Source: Ashinkailepas kermadecensis (Eukaryota; Arthropoda; Thecostraca; Neolepadidae). From it: a stretch of 64,000 nucleotides of DNA. The notes under the pieces are model-generated. The model searched no databases, was not told the DNA's origin, and saw only the letters and a program-made list of their open reading frames with translations. The DNA is taken from the NCBI GenBank assembly GCA_034440615.1, contig JAOTOM010005111.1, positions 248,001 through 312,000 of the forward strand. The letters are read 5' to 3'. The position numbers were made by a program, and so were the translations under genes. Of this stretch, positions 33,835 to 47,100 are shown piece after piece; positions within the stretch are counted from its first letter, which is position 1; each line of letters begins with the position of its first letter.

Positions 33835-34448
33835 TGTGTTGTAACGTAGTTTAGCTATACATACTTTGTTTGGCAGTCCCATGAGTATAATGACATTGTC
33901 CCGTAACTGTACATGCTGTGACCCCGTAAGCCAGCCGACCTACCACTTCCCGTAACTGTAATGTGCCCAGTATCTTTCCATCCGGCTGGCCGGCGTCGTC
34001 GTCGGGCCGCCGCCGTAATTTAGTCAGCACTATTGAGACCATGCCGGGCGACGACCGCTCGGTGGCTGACGACCGTGACGTGTACATTTCATCAGCCATG
34101 GCCGGGGTGTACCTGCCAAATACCATCGAGAGGAGACCTGTCTGGACTTTCGAGCGGTGCGGGTCTGTCGCGCGGTCGGTCGCGCGTACAAATTCATAAC
34201 TGGATTTCGGCCTTAAAATTCAGAACTAGGCATTATCGCTGTCGACCGTTGTCTTGGAACATTTCGCGTACGTATTTACTGAAGTCTGAGTGTTTAATTT
34301 AATCCGTTTAAGTGTCCGTTTAATTACTCAGCTGGCTGCACAATATACTGTGCAGAGGACAATCGGTGTTGAACAGCCGGAGTGACGCGGACGCGAGGCC
34401 TTCCTAGACTATCACGTATACCTATAGAGTCCAAAAGACTTTTCTACA
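33835..34448 (+). repeat. 3' LTR of the old gypsy element
   Basis: Begins TGTGTTGTAACGTAG and ends CTTTTCTACA. Slightly longer than the 5' copy through small insertions (for example near 34300), with scattered substitutions. Confidence 0.88.
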
Positions 34449-34690
34449 TTTGTATGTGCGCGTGTTTTGTCCCAAGCTGGACTATGGGCGTTAAAATCGC
34501 CAAATATACTGAAAGGGTTCTTGAAATGTGTTATAAGGCTTTCTAATTGTATCAAAATGATTGTGTTGTCTGTGTGTGGTGGAATATAGATTAAACACAT
34601 ATCTATATTCCTACAGTGAAAACGTAAAGTACAAGCTCCGGCTTGTACTTTACGGCCTAAAGGCTCGGTTACCAAACTGAACAAATAGCG
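34449..34690 (-). pseudogene. Non-LTR retrotransposon endonuclease fragment split from 19.0-20.55 kb
   Basis: Encodes MCLIYIPPHTD and FSIFGDFNAHSPAWD, the apurinic-type endonuclease core of non-LTR elements. Its sequence continues across the gypsy insertion into RGRIVEH at 20.5 kb, showing that both pieces are one element. The upstream part ends near 34690. Confidence 0.85.
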
Positions 34691-35021
34691 GGCAGCTGGT
34701 TGGTCTTGTCTGATCCCAACGGCCCATGACCACCGTCACTCAGAGAAAACCACTGAGAAGAATGCGTGAGAAATTTGCGTATTTGGATATAACAATTCTA
34801 CTATATATCTCAATCATCACAAACATTGGAAAGATAATCAAACTAGCATTGCACAGAGCACGAGGATAACGCTGCCACGCTCCCATTCACTCTCGAACAA
34901 ACTCTCCGCCGCCTTTCCGTCCGGTCCGCCTTCTGACGACACGGGCCATTGCCCACGAGCGCAGCTCCACTCTGTACCCATCTGGAGGCGTGGTGTCGTC
35001 AGCTCGCCGCCCCAGCCGGCC
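34691..35021 (-). other. Likely 3' UTR and flank of the LRR gene
   Basis: No coding signal; GC-rich near the stop codon and AT-richer beyond. A polyadenylation signal could not be placed with confidence. Confidence 0.4.
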
Positions 35022-35181
35022 TCACACCACCTCCAGACTCCAGTTGTTGGCGGCAGCCCGACGCCGCAGCTGGCTGACGAAGGCCTGCGGCAGGCCTACC
35101 AGACGGTGCAGCTGCTCACAGCCGGCCAGCAGGGTCTCCACGCCGGTGTCGGTCAGCTGACACTGGGACAGCTCCAGTCGC
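35022..35181 (-). CDS. LRR gene terminal exon
   Basis: The acceptor is GACCTGCCGGCAG; the first base completes an Arg codon. Encodes RLELSQCQLTDTGVETLL, LHRLVGLP and NNWSLEVV before TGA at 35022-35024. Confidence 0.88.
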
Positions 35182-38100
35182 CTGCCGGCAGGTCACCTCA
35201 GGTCACCGGTGAGACCACTCGGCGGCAGCGTCACGTACCGACTGAGGGTGGCAGGTGGGCGGATAACTCACAAGGGTGCCGTTTGGACATGGTTGGTCTT
35301 ACGTCGGATCACAGCGACAGACATTCCAGCAGCAGCCGCAACTCTGAAGTCGGACACATTCAGACCAAGTCAGGTCACGCCAGGTCGGGTTAGGTTAGGA
35401 GATTCACATCAACCGCCACCAGATGGTGCTGCATAGTTGCAACTATGCGTACACAGTTGTGGACATGCGTACAGATTGGAGGGCAATCGCGTAGCTTGGA
35501 TAAATCACACGCGGTCTTTCCCCCGACAAGTGAGCCCACTGGTGCGGGCCGCCGGCCGCTGATCAGTCATTACCATACACATTTCACCATCTAAATTAGA
35601 GGTTTCTTTTGGTGCACACGTCAGTCAGTACGCCTCCTGGTTGTCCGCTGTATGCGAGAGGTGGTCTGGCGTGTCCGCCGTGTCCGGGATGTCACCAGGA
35701 CACCGACTGTCCGCCGTGTCCGGGAGGTGGCCTGGTGACCTCTCGGCTGTCAGCCGTGTCTGAGAGGTGACCTGGTGACCTCCGACTGTCGGCCGTGTCT
35801 GAGAGGTGGCCTGGTGACTGACCTGAGCTGCCGTAGGCCGCCGTCGGCTATCACAGACACTACCGTGTCATCGGTCACGCCAACCGCCTGCCCGGCCAAC
35901 TCCAGCTGCTCGAGACGAGGCGCCGCGGCGCACAGATGGAGTGCCAAGCCCACCGCCGGCGCGCCAGCTAGTGTGAGCTGGGTCAGCGCCGACAGTACCA
36001 TCGCCTGCCGCGGCGGCGCCACCGTCGCCGGGTCGGCCGGGACCAGACGGAGGCTGGTGAGGCCCGGGCAGAGTCGCAGCGCCGGCCACAGGTGCGGCGA
36101 AGGCGAGCCGGAGAACAGGCTGACGCCCGAGCGGCACGTCTCCAGCAGCTGCAGCGAGCTTAGCCGCGGTCCGACCAGCTCTAGGAAGTCGACCAGCGCC
36201 GCCGGGTGGATGTCGATCAGCTCCAGGGAGGTGAGCTCTGACAGACTAGTGAACCTGCAACAGTGGGGTCAGGCCAGAGAGGTCAGGGTGGTGAAGCTGC
36301 AGCAGTGGGACCAAGTCAGGCAGGTCAGGGTGGTGAACCTGCAGCAGTGGGGTCAGGTCAGAGAGGTCAGGGTGGTGCACCTGCAGCAGTGGAGCCTGGT
36401 CAGATAGGTCGGGGTGGTGCTCATATATTAGAGGGGCCAGGTCAGAGAGGTCAGGGTAATGACCTGCAGCAAATAGGGCAGGTCAAAGTTCGGTCAGTTC
36501 CATCAGACGGACGAAATTGCAGCAGAAATAATACGGTAAGCTGGGGATAGAAACGTAGTCAAAGGAAACATTATTAAATCATCTTTATATTATTTATCTC
36601 TGGACGCCAGGCTATGCATCACGGTCTTCGATGCCCGAAACAGCGTGGAGCGTTACATGTTTTCGTCGTAGGCAGCAAAACGGAATTGTTACACATTTCA
36701 GACGCACTGGTCAGTCGCCACCAAGTCAAAACGTGGCCACCAGGTGTGCTTCCACCCCACGCTATTGTAAACGGTGCCAAAATACAGCACTGTCTTCTGG
36801 GTGCACAGACAAGCCGGTTGTCTAGCAATGCTACTGACGTGTGTACACATTGCACCGCAGCTAAACATTTCCATTAACTGAGGTCTCCTTCGGCTCAGTT
36901 AGGTATATCGTAACGAAACATTGCGGGACACTTTAATAATAATGGGACACATATGGCACTTATAAATGCAGGTGTGCGGGGGAGTAAGTAAGGAAAGTGG
37001 GAACTGCTGACCAGTGTGTAGCACAATAATGAGTCCCAACTGGGAAATTTCGGTGCAACATCGCACATAACCGATCACATATTTAAACCTGAACGGCATT
37101 CTTTTAAATTACATTTTGAATCGCCCGTATCGATGACATCCTAAAGATACACATTGTTTGAGACGCGGCTAATATGACTTGTCCTCAGCTTCAGGCTTGT
37201 ACAGTGGTGGTGGGCGCCAGACCGAACAACATTTGCGGTCTGCAATTACACGCCAATATTATCCACACAACTCCACATCTCACCACGTCCTTCCAAGCAA
37301 ACACGGAAAGTCTCCATCTGCCGCCGCCGCCCACTCTCCAGCCCGCCTGAACGCCTTGCTGCGCGCCGCCTCACCAGTTGAGCATCATGAGGTCGTTTCT
37401 GGCCGAGCAGCGGCCGCGCAGACAGACGTGGCGCAGGCGACGGCAGCAGCGCGCGATGGCCTCTGTCTGGTGGGTCTGCAGCGGGTGGCGGCTCTCGAGC
37501 CGGCGCAGCTCGTAGCACGGCGTCATCGGCCGACGCGTGGTCGGGTCCACGCCGAACACGCCGTCCATCACGTCGCCGAGGTCAACCTGACGGCACCGGC
37601 ATCGGCATCGGCATCGGCGCTGTCACCACCGGCATCTGCACTAGCAGTGCTCTGAGACTTCTTTTTTTATAGAGGAGGGTAGCTATCGCGATGACCTCGA
37701 TGGTGGTCGGAAACATGACAGGCATGAGGCATGACTGCATGACAGACATGGCAGCATGACGGCATGAAGCGGCGTTGGCAAAAACTTGTTTCGTCAACCG
37801 GCAATCATCACTTTAATTCGATGCTTTGAGGTTTTCAAGAAATCAACCCGGGATCAAAACTGTATTCTCTGGTCAACACATGTGATGATTGGCAGACACT
37901 CAGAGAAGTGCACGACCCTCACCTGTGGGAACGACCGCACCAGGAGAAGCGATGGTGTTACCGACAACTGTAGGTTCAGACCCGTGCCGCACGTGATGCG
38001 AAGTTGGCACAACCGCAATGTTGACAAATACGTCATTTGACGTACTGGTGACAAGGAGAGATGTACTGTTTTACTTTGAACTCCTTCTTTCTCCGAACTT

Positions 38101-41100
38101 AGTTGGATTTGTCCCAGGGGAGGTTCACGAGATTAGGGCGTCTGATTAGGGAAACAGAGCTGTTTGCTGCGTGGACCATCAACGGATCATTCGATCGCGA
38201 AATATTAGATGAACAGCAGAATTTTCATCGAAATCTTAATGGGCGCTATATGACCAACGTAGTCCGTGCGCTCCTAAGCTCAAATAACCGACATAGTCGA
38301 AAGCTTAGTGTGCTACCAACATATTAGCAGGGTTAAAAAACCTGAAATCTGTCCCTACAGTTATCAGCTGGCATTTCTGGGTCAACTAACGCGCCACCTG
38401 TCTGCTATAGCCAACGTGCCACCATGTTGCTATCTATGAGGTGGACTTGGGCTGCTAATTTTACCATTTATCATGGGACCATATGGTGTTGGGACCTTCC
38501 TTTACCTGTTTGCCCACGAACACAATATTTACAATTTGAACTAGTCACTCATGCAGTCGTCCTGCGATTCACCCATTCCCAGCTGCCAATAATAAAGAAA
38601 GAAAATATCGTTTTTCACCAAACTTTTCCTATTGAATAACCTTGTTTGCAATCAGTATCAAATCAAATCAGCAAGCTAAGCGAATATACACACATACACA
38701 TACACACACGCACACACACACATACATGCATACATACATACATGCATACAATACCTACATAATACATATATGTAAGGAGTGTGTGTCGTTCCTGCCTCCG
38801 CCCGTGCCCGGCGGTGCGCTGCGGCGCGGGATCGCCGGTGGTGACCGGGCGCGCGGGCGCTGCGGCGTGGACTGCGCCGGCGCTGCGGCGGACGCCGCTT
38901 GTTGTGCGCGCGTACGATTTGCTGAGTGTACCTCTGCGGCGGGTCGTCCGGAGCCATCCGGAGGTGACGTCGGGTCACCTTGCCGGCGGAGCCGGAAGTC
39001 GGGATCGGGACGCGATGGCGCGCGGCTGTGGGTGCGGCGCTGTTCGGTAATGACCGGGCCGACGACGTTGGTGATTGTACCATCGAATGCAGGAATTGAA
39101 GTATAAGACGCGGGTCCGCAGCGAGCAGCAATTCGGGGCCTATACGACGGAGATTACAGATACACACATACATGGATGCACCAAGGGCGAGCTTCCCCAG
39201 AGATGACCAACTGCGCCAGTCACCTATCTCCGTGGCATGAGAAACATACAGGTCTGACACGTGGCAGGAGTGCACCTGACACCCACCTCAGACACGCGGC
39301 AGGAGTACACCTGACACCCACCTCCGACACGCGGCAGGATTGCACTTGACATCCACCTGGGACACGTGGCAGGAGTACACCTGACACCCACCTCCTACAC
39401 GTGGCAAGAGTACACCTGACACCCACCTCCGACACGCGGCAGGATTGCACCTGACACCCACCTCCGGCATGCGGCAGGAGCGCAACTGACACCCACCTCC
39501 GACACGCGGCAGGAGTGCAGCTTGGGTAGCGCCTGCAGCAGCAGAATGTTCCCCCGGACGCCCACCATGGTGTTCTCGAAGCTGATATCGCGCAGAGCGG
39601 CCATGTTGTTGGCGGAGAGTGGCACACCTCGCCTCACCATGCGCAGCGACTCCTCCATCTGGCGACGGATGGGAGATACCTGACGTCACACGGTCCAGCA
39701 GTGGGGCGGGAGGGGAGGGGTCATCTGACAGTCACAGGGGGTCCGGCGAACGGGACAGGGTACCTGACCGCCATGGCAACATATGTCACCACAGATCAGA
39801 AGGGTGGTGCAGCATCGCATCTTCTGGAAGACTTATGTTGTCTTACTGAAATATGCACCCTGCTTGCCTCCCCGAGCTACCCTGCTCGCCTCCTGGTGGT
39901 GGTGGTGGATTTGTGCTTTAGGGCGCGTCGACTGCTCGCCTCCTGGACGATCCCAGCATCACGGGGTGGGAGGTGTAGGGACTGCTGGTCCCCGCCGCGA
40001 CCCGGCCAGGGTGGGAGGTGTAGGGACTGTTGGTCCCCGCCGCGACCCGGCCAGGGTGGGAGGTGTAGGGACTGCTGGTCCCCGCCGTGACCCGGCCAGG
40101 GTGGGAGGTGTAGGGACTGTTGGTCCCCGCCGCGACCCAGCCAGGGTGGGAGGTGTAGGGACTGTTGGTCCCCGCCGCGACCCAGCCAGGGTGGGAGGTG
40201 TAGGGACTGTTGGTCCCCGCCGCGACCCAGCCAGGGTGGGAGGTGTAGGGACTGCTGGTCCCCGCCGTGACCCGGCCAGGGTGGGAGGTGTAGGGACAAC
40301 TGGTCCCTGCCGTGACCCGGCCAGGGTGGGAGGTGTAGGGACTGCTGGTCCCTGCCGTGACCCAGCCAGGATGGGAGGTGTAGGGACTGCTGGTCCCCGC
40401 CGTGACCCAGCCAGGGTGGGAGATGTAGGGACTGCTGGTCCCTGCCATGTCCCAGCCAGGATGGGAGGTGTAGGGACTGCTGGTCCCCGCCGTGACCCAG
40501 CCAGGATGGGAGGTGTAGTGACAACTGGTCGACCGACTGGCTGGCTGGTCGGTCGGGACAGCTTCGATCTCGGCCGATATCATCACACGACGCCCCGGAA
40601 CTGGGTTTGCCCGGACCCGGCCCGCCAGGTGAGTAATCGGCCGGCCGCGCCCCCATCCAGCGGCATCAACAGAGGGGTGAGCCCCGGGGACTTGCCGGTG
40701 GAGGGAGCAGGAGGATCAGAAACGCCACCGCCGCAACCTATACTTGCTTGCTCCTGCCATAGCAGGAGCAAGTCTCCTTCACATACTGTATTCGAATGCC
40801 GAGGAGTTCAGGTCCAAAACCTGAGCTCGCAGCCTGGCTTCTGGCGATATCTGCGGATGTGGTCGCTATCCAAGATGTCCAGTCTTCCGAAAAAAATAAC
40901 GGTCCCTCTGGCTTTCAACCTCCAGTGGTCAACAGGAGGGCGAGCAAAAGGGCGACTGGTGCAGTGACCGGGGAGGGGGAGCGATTTGAGGATATAAGAG
41001 CAGCGAACTGCGCTTTGCCATGTTCAGCCTCACCCATCCACGAACACGACCGACACCACCGAGTGATGCGGCGTAATGGCTTTCGGGGACAAGGACAGTT

Positions 41101-44100
41101 ATCTAGGTCTTTACATCTCCTACCTACCCATTTGATCAAACGACGAGAACCGTAGGCAGGTTCACTTAGATCCGGCTACCGTGCCACACGACGGCAACGA
41201 CGGTTGTGGGTGACCTCAAGGACCACCATCCTCTCTGATACGGCGCCTTCGCTACAGCTGACGACGTCGGTCAGCGGATGGCCGACTGGCTCTACCGAGT
41301 TGGCCGGACCGCCCTCAATAGCCGAGAGCCAACCTTCGCGGGTCACCACACCGGCAGCCGGACGGCCGCCGGACATCGCTGTCTGCAGCTGCCGACTCGT
41401 CAGATGCACTGTCTGGTCTATCGAAGACGATCTGGGTGGTGGCCACCTACCCGTGCTAGTCAGGGTGCGTTTCGACTCTTGAGGGCAGCAACGGATCCGC
41501 AAACCGAAGTGGGTGTTCCCTAGTGCCGACTGGGAGGCCTTCACATCATAGATGGAGGAAGCCTTTCGAAAGTCCCCTCCCCCGCCGGTAGCCTCAGTAC
41601 AGGAGCGGGCCTCTGGGGGTCGCTGTCTCGGTCTCGGGTCTCGGTCTGAGTCTCGGGGACGCTGCTGCGAATAGGGAGTCGATACATCGTGGAGCAAGAG
41701 CGGACCGAAAATGATGGACTCCGGAACCGGAGCTAGCAGAAGCTATCGGAATAGCGCCGAGCTGAGCGGAGTGCGATCAGATCGGACCACTCGACGGCCA
41801 GAGCCAGGTAGCCGGAGGTGAAGCGGAGAGCGATCAGATCGGACCACTCGACGGCCAGAGCCAGGTAGCCGGAGGTGAAGCGGAGAGCGATCAGATCGGA
41901 CCACTCGACGGCCAGAGCCAGGTAGCCGGAGGTGAAGCGGAGTGCGATCAGATCGGACCACTCGACGGCCAGAGCCAGGTAGCCGGAGGTGAAGCGGAGA
42001 GCGATCAGATCGGACCACTCGACGGCCAGAGCCAGGTAGCCGGAGGTGACGCGGAGGGAAACGGGAGGTAGCGGAGGAAGCGATCAGATCGGACCACTCG
42101 ACGGCCAGAGCCAGGTAGCCGGAGGTGAAGCGGAGAGCGATCAGATCGGACCACTCGACGGCCAGAGCCAGGTAGCCGGAGGTGAAGCGGAGAGCGGTGG
42201 ACATCGAGCGAGAGCAGTGCCAACGGCACTACAGATACTTCGTGACCAACGAACTGAACTGCCCTGCGAACGTAGGAAGTCACCAAAATATCTCGGAAGG
42301 ATCTTGATCAATTCCACACTACAAAAAAGCAGAGGAATTATTATATGTTGGTGATTAATATAAGTATATGTGAATAAAGCTGGATCAGCAAGTATATGCA
42401 TACGTGAAGATGCATGTGTCGTATATGCTTAATTGCATGTAAATATAGGTGTGCATATGCGGGCGTGTGTAAATGTGTATGGATTCATATGTGTGTATGT
42501 TTATGTATGTGTATGTTAGTATATGTGTATGTATGTATATTTGTATAAATGATGTGTGAGCACATATGTGTCTATATATGTTAAATATGTGTAGGTGTAC
42601 ATGTTTCATGTGTGTACATATGCAGGTATGTGTGCTTGTGCATGTGTATGTACATGGATCCAACTTTTCCCTTTCTCCCCCTCATAATACATTTCACGTT
42701 GTGGCCCCAGGAGTTCTTTGGTGTTATTAGCTTGCTACCTAGCTGAGGTGCTCCTGGGGCTACTTCTACTAATAACTGGTGGTGGCCTATCTGCAAATAA
42801 AAAGACACAAAAAGATGCAACCAGTTGTAGTGAACTGGAGGTATGCAGAAAGATGATATATGTATTGGCATCCTGAGGCATTCCTAGGCTGGCTGTCATA
42901 ACTTTTGAATAGCTGGCCATAGGAAAGCCCAATATCAATCGAGCCTATAATAATGCGTGTAGCCAAATAGGATATGCTGCTGCATACGAAACAGGGGTTC
43001 ACATCAGAAAAAAAGAGAAAAAAGGAGGGAGCCTCGGAGGACGACAGGTTGGGTCAGGCCATGGAGCCCCTCGGCGCGAATGCGGACAAGGCGGAGGCAT
43101 CCGGCACGCACCCCGCCAGTGTCAGCAAACAAGTTCGCCATAGGAAGCTGGACAGGATATCCAAAAGCAACTGAAACAACGCTCGGTACCACTGCACGGG
43201 TGCAGGGTACCGATATATCACGACTGCACGGGTGCAGGGACCGACTGCTGTTCTCCCTTCTCCCAAGAAGAACCTCAGCGTCAGCTCCGTCCGTCAGCTC
43301 CGCCCGTCCATCTGGCTGGACCAGATCTCATCGGATCGGACCAGACATTATCTGCGCTTAGCACCTGAGGAACCTAGGCCCAGCCAGACTTCAACCCCTC
43401 CTGAACCCGATCAACGCCTCCTGGTGCAGAGGAGAGATGCCATGCGAGTGACGACGCACAGCCATCGTACTCATAGCGAAGGCCGGGGAGGATGTGAAGC
43501 GAGTGACCAGCTACCGCCCGATCGCTCTCACTAGTCCAGGTCAAGCTGACAGAGAGGATGATCTTGGCCCGTCTGACCTACATCGTCACGAGTAAGGTGC
43601 TGATCTCGCTGGAGAAAGTCGGCTTCAGGGACAGACACTCAGTCCAGGATAACACCGGCCGCCTCATGCAAGAAGTGCAAGACGGGTGGGACAGGCCTAG
43701 GCCAAGGGACGGAGCGAGCGAGGCCTAGGCCTACTGAGACGGAGCGACAGCGCAAACAAATTGTTTGTTATTTGTTATTTGGGTTTAAGGGCGCTTCGAC
43801 CAAAGCGTGATCATTTAGCGCCCCAAAATTGTTTCATTGGCTTTCGACTTCGCCAGAGCTTACGACATCATAGACCACCGACTGGATACGGGGTTCCCTG
43901 CCGCACCAAGCGATGGGTGTAGCAGTTCCTGCGGGACAGGCGCACCTGCGTCGCGTTCAACGGCGTACACAACAGGCAGCGAATGTTCCGCGTGGGGCTG
44001 CCACAGGGCAGCGTGCTGGCGCCGACTCTGTTCCAGTTGTGGTCGGCCAGCCTGATCACGGCCCTGGGAGAAGTGCCGGGGACCTCTGTTGACATGTAAG

Positions 44101-47100
44101 CGGACGGCACCGCGGTACTGAGTGCGAATAAAGCCATTGAAGAAGATATGATGCGAACGCAGAGCGCAGCGAACATACTGGTCTGGTAGTCGAAGAACGC
44201 CAAAATGATCGAGCCACTGCTTACGGCCTCGGCGCATCCATGGCGGCGAGTCACCCGGGTCACCACCGAATTCGGCGCTGGTGTACCCTCCAGACAAGGG
44301 GCATCGACACCACAGAAACGACAGGTCACTGAGCTCCGTCTCTCGTCGCTCCCACAGTGTGCCACCTGGATCTGGACCGATAGCTCGGCGGACGGAGTAA
44401 TCACCAACGACGGAGAGCGGCACGAGATGCGGATCCCGGCCGGACAGCTCTGTTCGAGTTTCCGTCTCAAGATGTCCGCCGCCCGGGCCACCCTTCGGAA
44501 CCTGCCCGACCACCCAGCATACTTAGAGGACCCAGTGGTGCTCGGCACCGACTTACAGTCTACGCTATCCGTGTTCAGCGATGAGCCACTACCATCAGAG
44601 CTCAGTCCACCTCACTGGGAGCGGATGTATGAGAGTTGCTCACAACTCTCGCGGCCGAGGGACGAGCCGTCCATCTACAGTGGATCCCGTCCCACTGTGA
44701 CATCGTCGGCAATAAGGCCCTTGGCTGTACCAATCTCCGAGGCCGACTTCTTGGCAAAGGAGTCAGAGGCAAAGCCATTGACGTCAGAATGGCGACTGCG
44801 GCGGTGGCGAGGGTGGCTCGGGTCCGGTGGACCCGGACCTGGTCGGCGGACTAATGTGGTAATCCCATGCAAGGGAAGCGATCCCTGCCGACCTCGCCGA
44901 TGGGCAGGTCATCGGCGGTGGATTTCCATCAGCTGCGAGCCAGTCACCGGTCCGGCCTGGTCCAGCATCTGCACCGCGTCGGCCGGCAGCCGTCACGGGT
45001 GTGCGGCCAGTGCGACCACCTGGCCTGTCTGCTCTGCCCAGAGATGGCAGTCATCCAGACACGCGTTCCCATCGTGCAGGTGTCCGCTTCCGCGCTCTCG
45101 GTTCCATTGATCCGGAATTGTCGGAGATCAGCGGTTGCGGCGCGGTGACGACCGCTAGGAGATCCCACCAATGCCGCCAGGCTACATCCGGGGGTGCACT
45201 GGGTGGGGAGAGAAACAAGAGCTACTTTGTCGCTCCCTCCGCCGTCCCACGTCGTCACAGCAGCTCCCATCGTTTGCTGACCCTGTCATGAAACACTGGT
45301 GACACACATGATGGCATGGCGTTCGCTCCATGAGGGTTCCAATCGGATATGTTTCGTTACTCAATACCTAGGAGCCGTGAATACACAAACGTGGCCATGG
45401 CGGTCATCTACAGATCTGTAATACGGCGAGCAAAAAGGCACTTGTGTTCAAAAACGCACGCACATAGACGGGTAAGCCAATTGGTCCTCCAACCAGCATG
45501 GGCAACCAGTGAGTCAGTGATAGCTGTCACAGAAATTACCGGTTGGCAAATGATGGCTAATTTTCCTTTTGAGGTGATTGTTTAAGGAAGAGGACGATTT
45601 AATGCGTATTGCTGAAATGACATGGAATGAAACACTCAGCCAGTGACAGCCCGACATCGCCCAAATGACGTCAATCGATGACGTCAGTTGAACCAGGCAG
45701 CGCTGTTATGAGATGTCACGCTCTCCACACCTCAGCTGGACTACCAGCTATAATTTCTCCGACATCTAGCTTCACATTAGGTCACATCACATTCAACGTT
45801 CAACATACGTTCAGCATTAGGTCAAATAATGTGCAGCAGTCTGATGCAGCAACATGAGTCACGATCTCCAGCGATCAAGTCCAGCTTAGCTCGCTTGATT
45901 TCGTGATGAATGACGAGTCAGCCGGCGCCACATCCTCCTCCTAATCGTACGCCTGTCGTATGGTTATAATCCTGTCGTAATGTGCCACCTAATCCTGTCG
46001 TACGCCGATTGGTCACAGACAGTTAAATAGTTCGTTATTTGGGCTTTAGGGCGCTTCGAACAGACCTGATCACTTGCGTCCATAACTTGTATTCTAGTGC
46101 TTCACTGTTGGTCATTGATTGATTATACGCAATCAATACAGAGTAACATACAGAAAATATAAATAAGATACAGAAGAAGAAAAAATTCCCAGTGTTATTT
46201 GGGCTGAAGGGCGCACCGACGAACCATTACCTGGGTGTGTACGTGGTTTGAAATCCTATCGCTGACAAGTAATGGAACAAGTACAAGAAGTTTTGAACGT
46301 AACTTTGAACAAGTCCAGAATGTACAAGTTATGAGCTGTTTCCCCAGAATGTTTTCATATGTTAAACGGTCCACGTTTCTTCCATAAAACAATCGGCGTT
46401 GTTCACAGGCAGAATACAGCAACATATTGGTTTTGGACCCACACGCTTCTGTTGGCAGACGAGTGTCCCAACTACTGGTGGACCTGTTGGGGGGGGGGGG
46501 CAGAGAGACAAGGTGGAATTTCCGCCACAAGTCCTCCACAAGGTGGAATTTCCGAACTTTTGCACAAAAAACGGAATTTTCTCGAAGTCTAAAAGCATCA
46601 TATGAAAAAATTCCGTCTCAAGGAGACCCACCAAATGTTACTAGCTGTTCAAACCTGAAGCTCTTTTACATCGGAGAAAGCAAACATTGAAATTGCATCC
46701 CCCACGGAAAAAACAGCCTTCTTGGTCCGCCACTGGTTTCACCTTATCTTCTCTGCTGTCGCTCCGCCACACATACACTCCGCGTCACACCACACACTCA
46801 CGTCACACCACACACTCACGTCACACACACACATACACTCCGCGTCACACCACACACTCACGTCACACACACACATGCACTCCGCGTCACACCATACACT
46901 CACGTCACACACACACATACACTCCGCGTCACACCATACACTCACGTTACACACACACACATACACTCCGCGTCACACCACACACTCACGTTACACACAC
47001 ACATACACTCCGCGTCACACCACACACTCACGTCACACACACACATGCACTCCGCGTCACACCATACACTCACGTCACACACACACATACACTCCGCGTC

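Larger units (their letters stand above)
20552..34448 (+). mobile_element. Old Ty3/gypsy-type LTR retrotransposon, interrupted by a second element
   Basis: Two direct LTRs (20552-21144 and about 33835-34448) bound gag, protease, RT, RNase H and integrase remnants in plus orientation. A primer-binding-like TGGTGCCATGACAAGCGG starts two bases after the left LTR (21147). The coding part is cut at 26123/31496 by the young minus-strand element. LTRs differ at many positions and by indels, and coding parts hold numerous stops, so the insertion is old. Removing it rejoins the surrounding non-LTR endonuclease in frame; no target duplication is evident. Confidence 0.85.

Noticed and set aside
39783..40967. 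394-residue plus-strand frame and minus-strand frames over the 45-bp repeats
   Set aside because: Open only because the repeat period is a multiple of three and lacks stops; part of the 3' end is endonuclease-remnant sequence.
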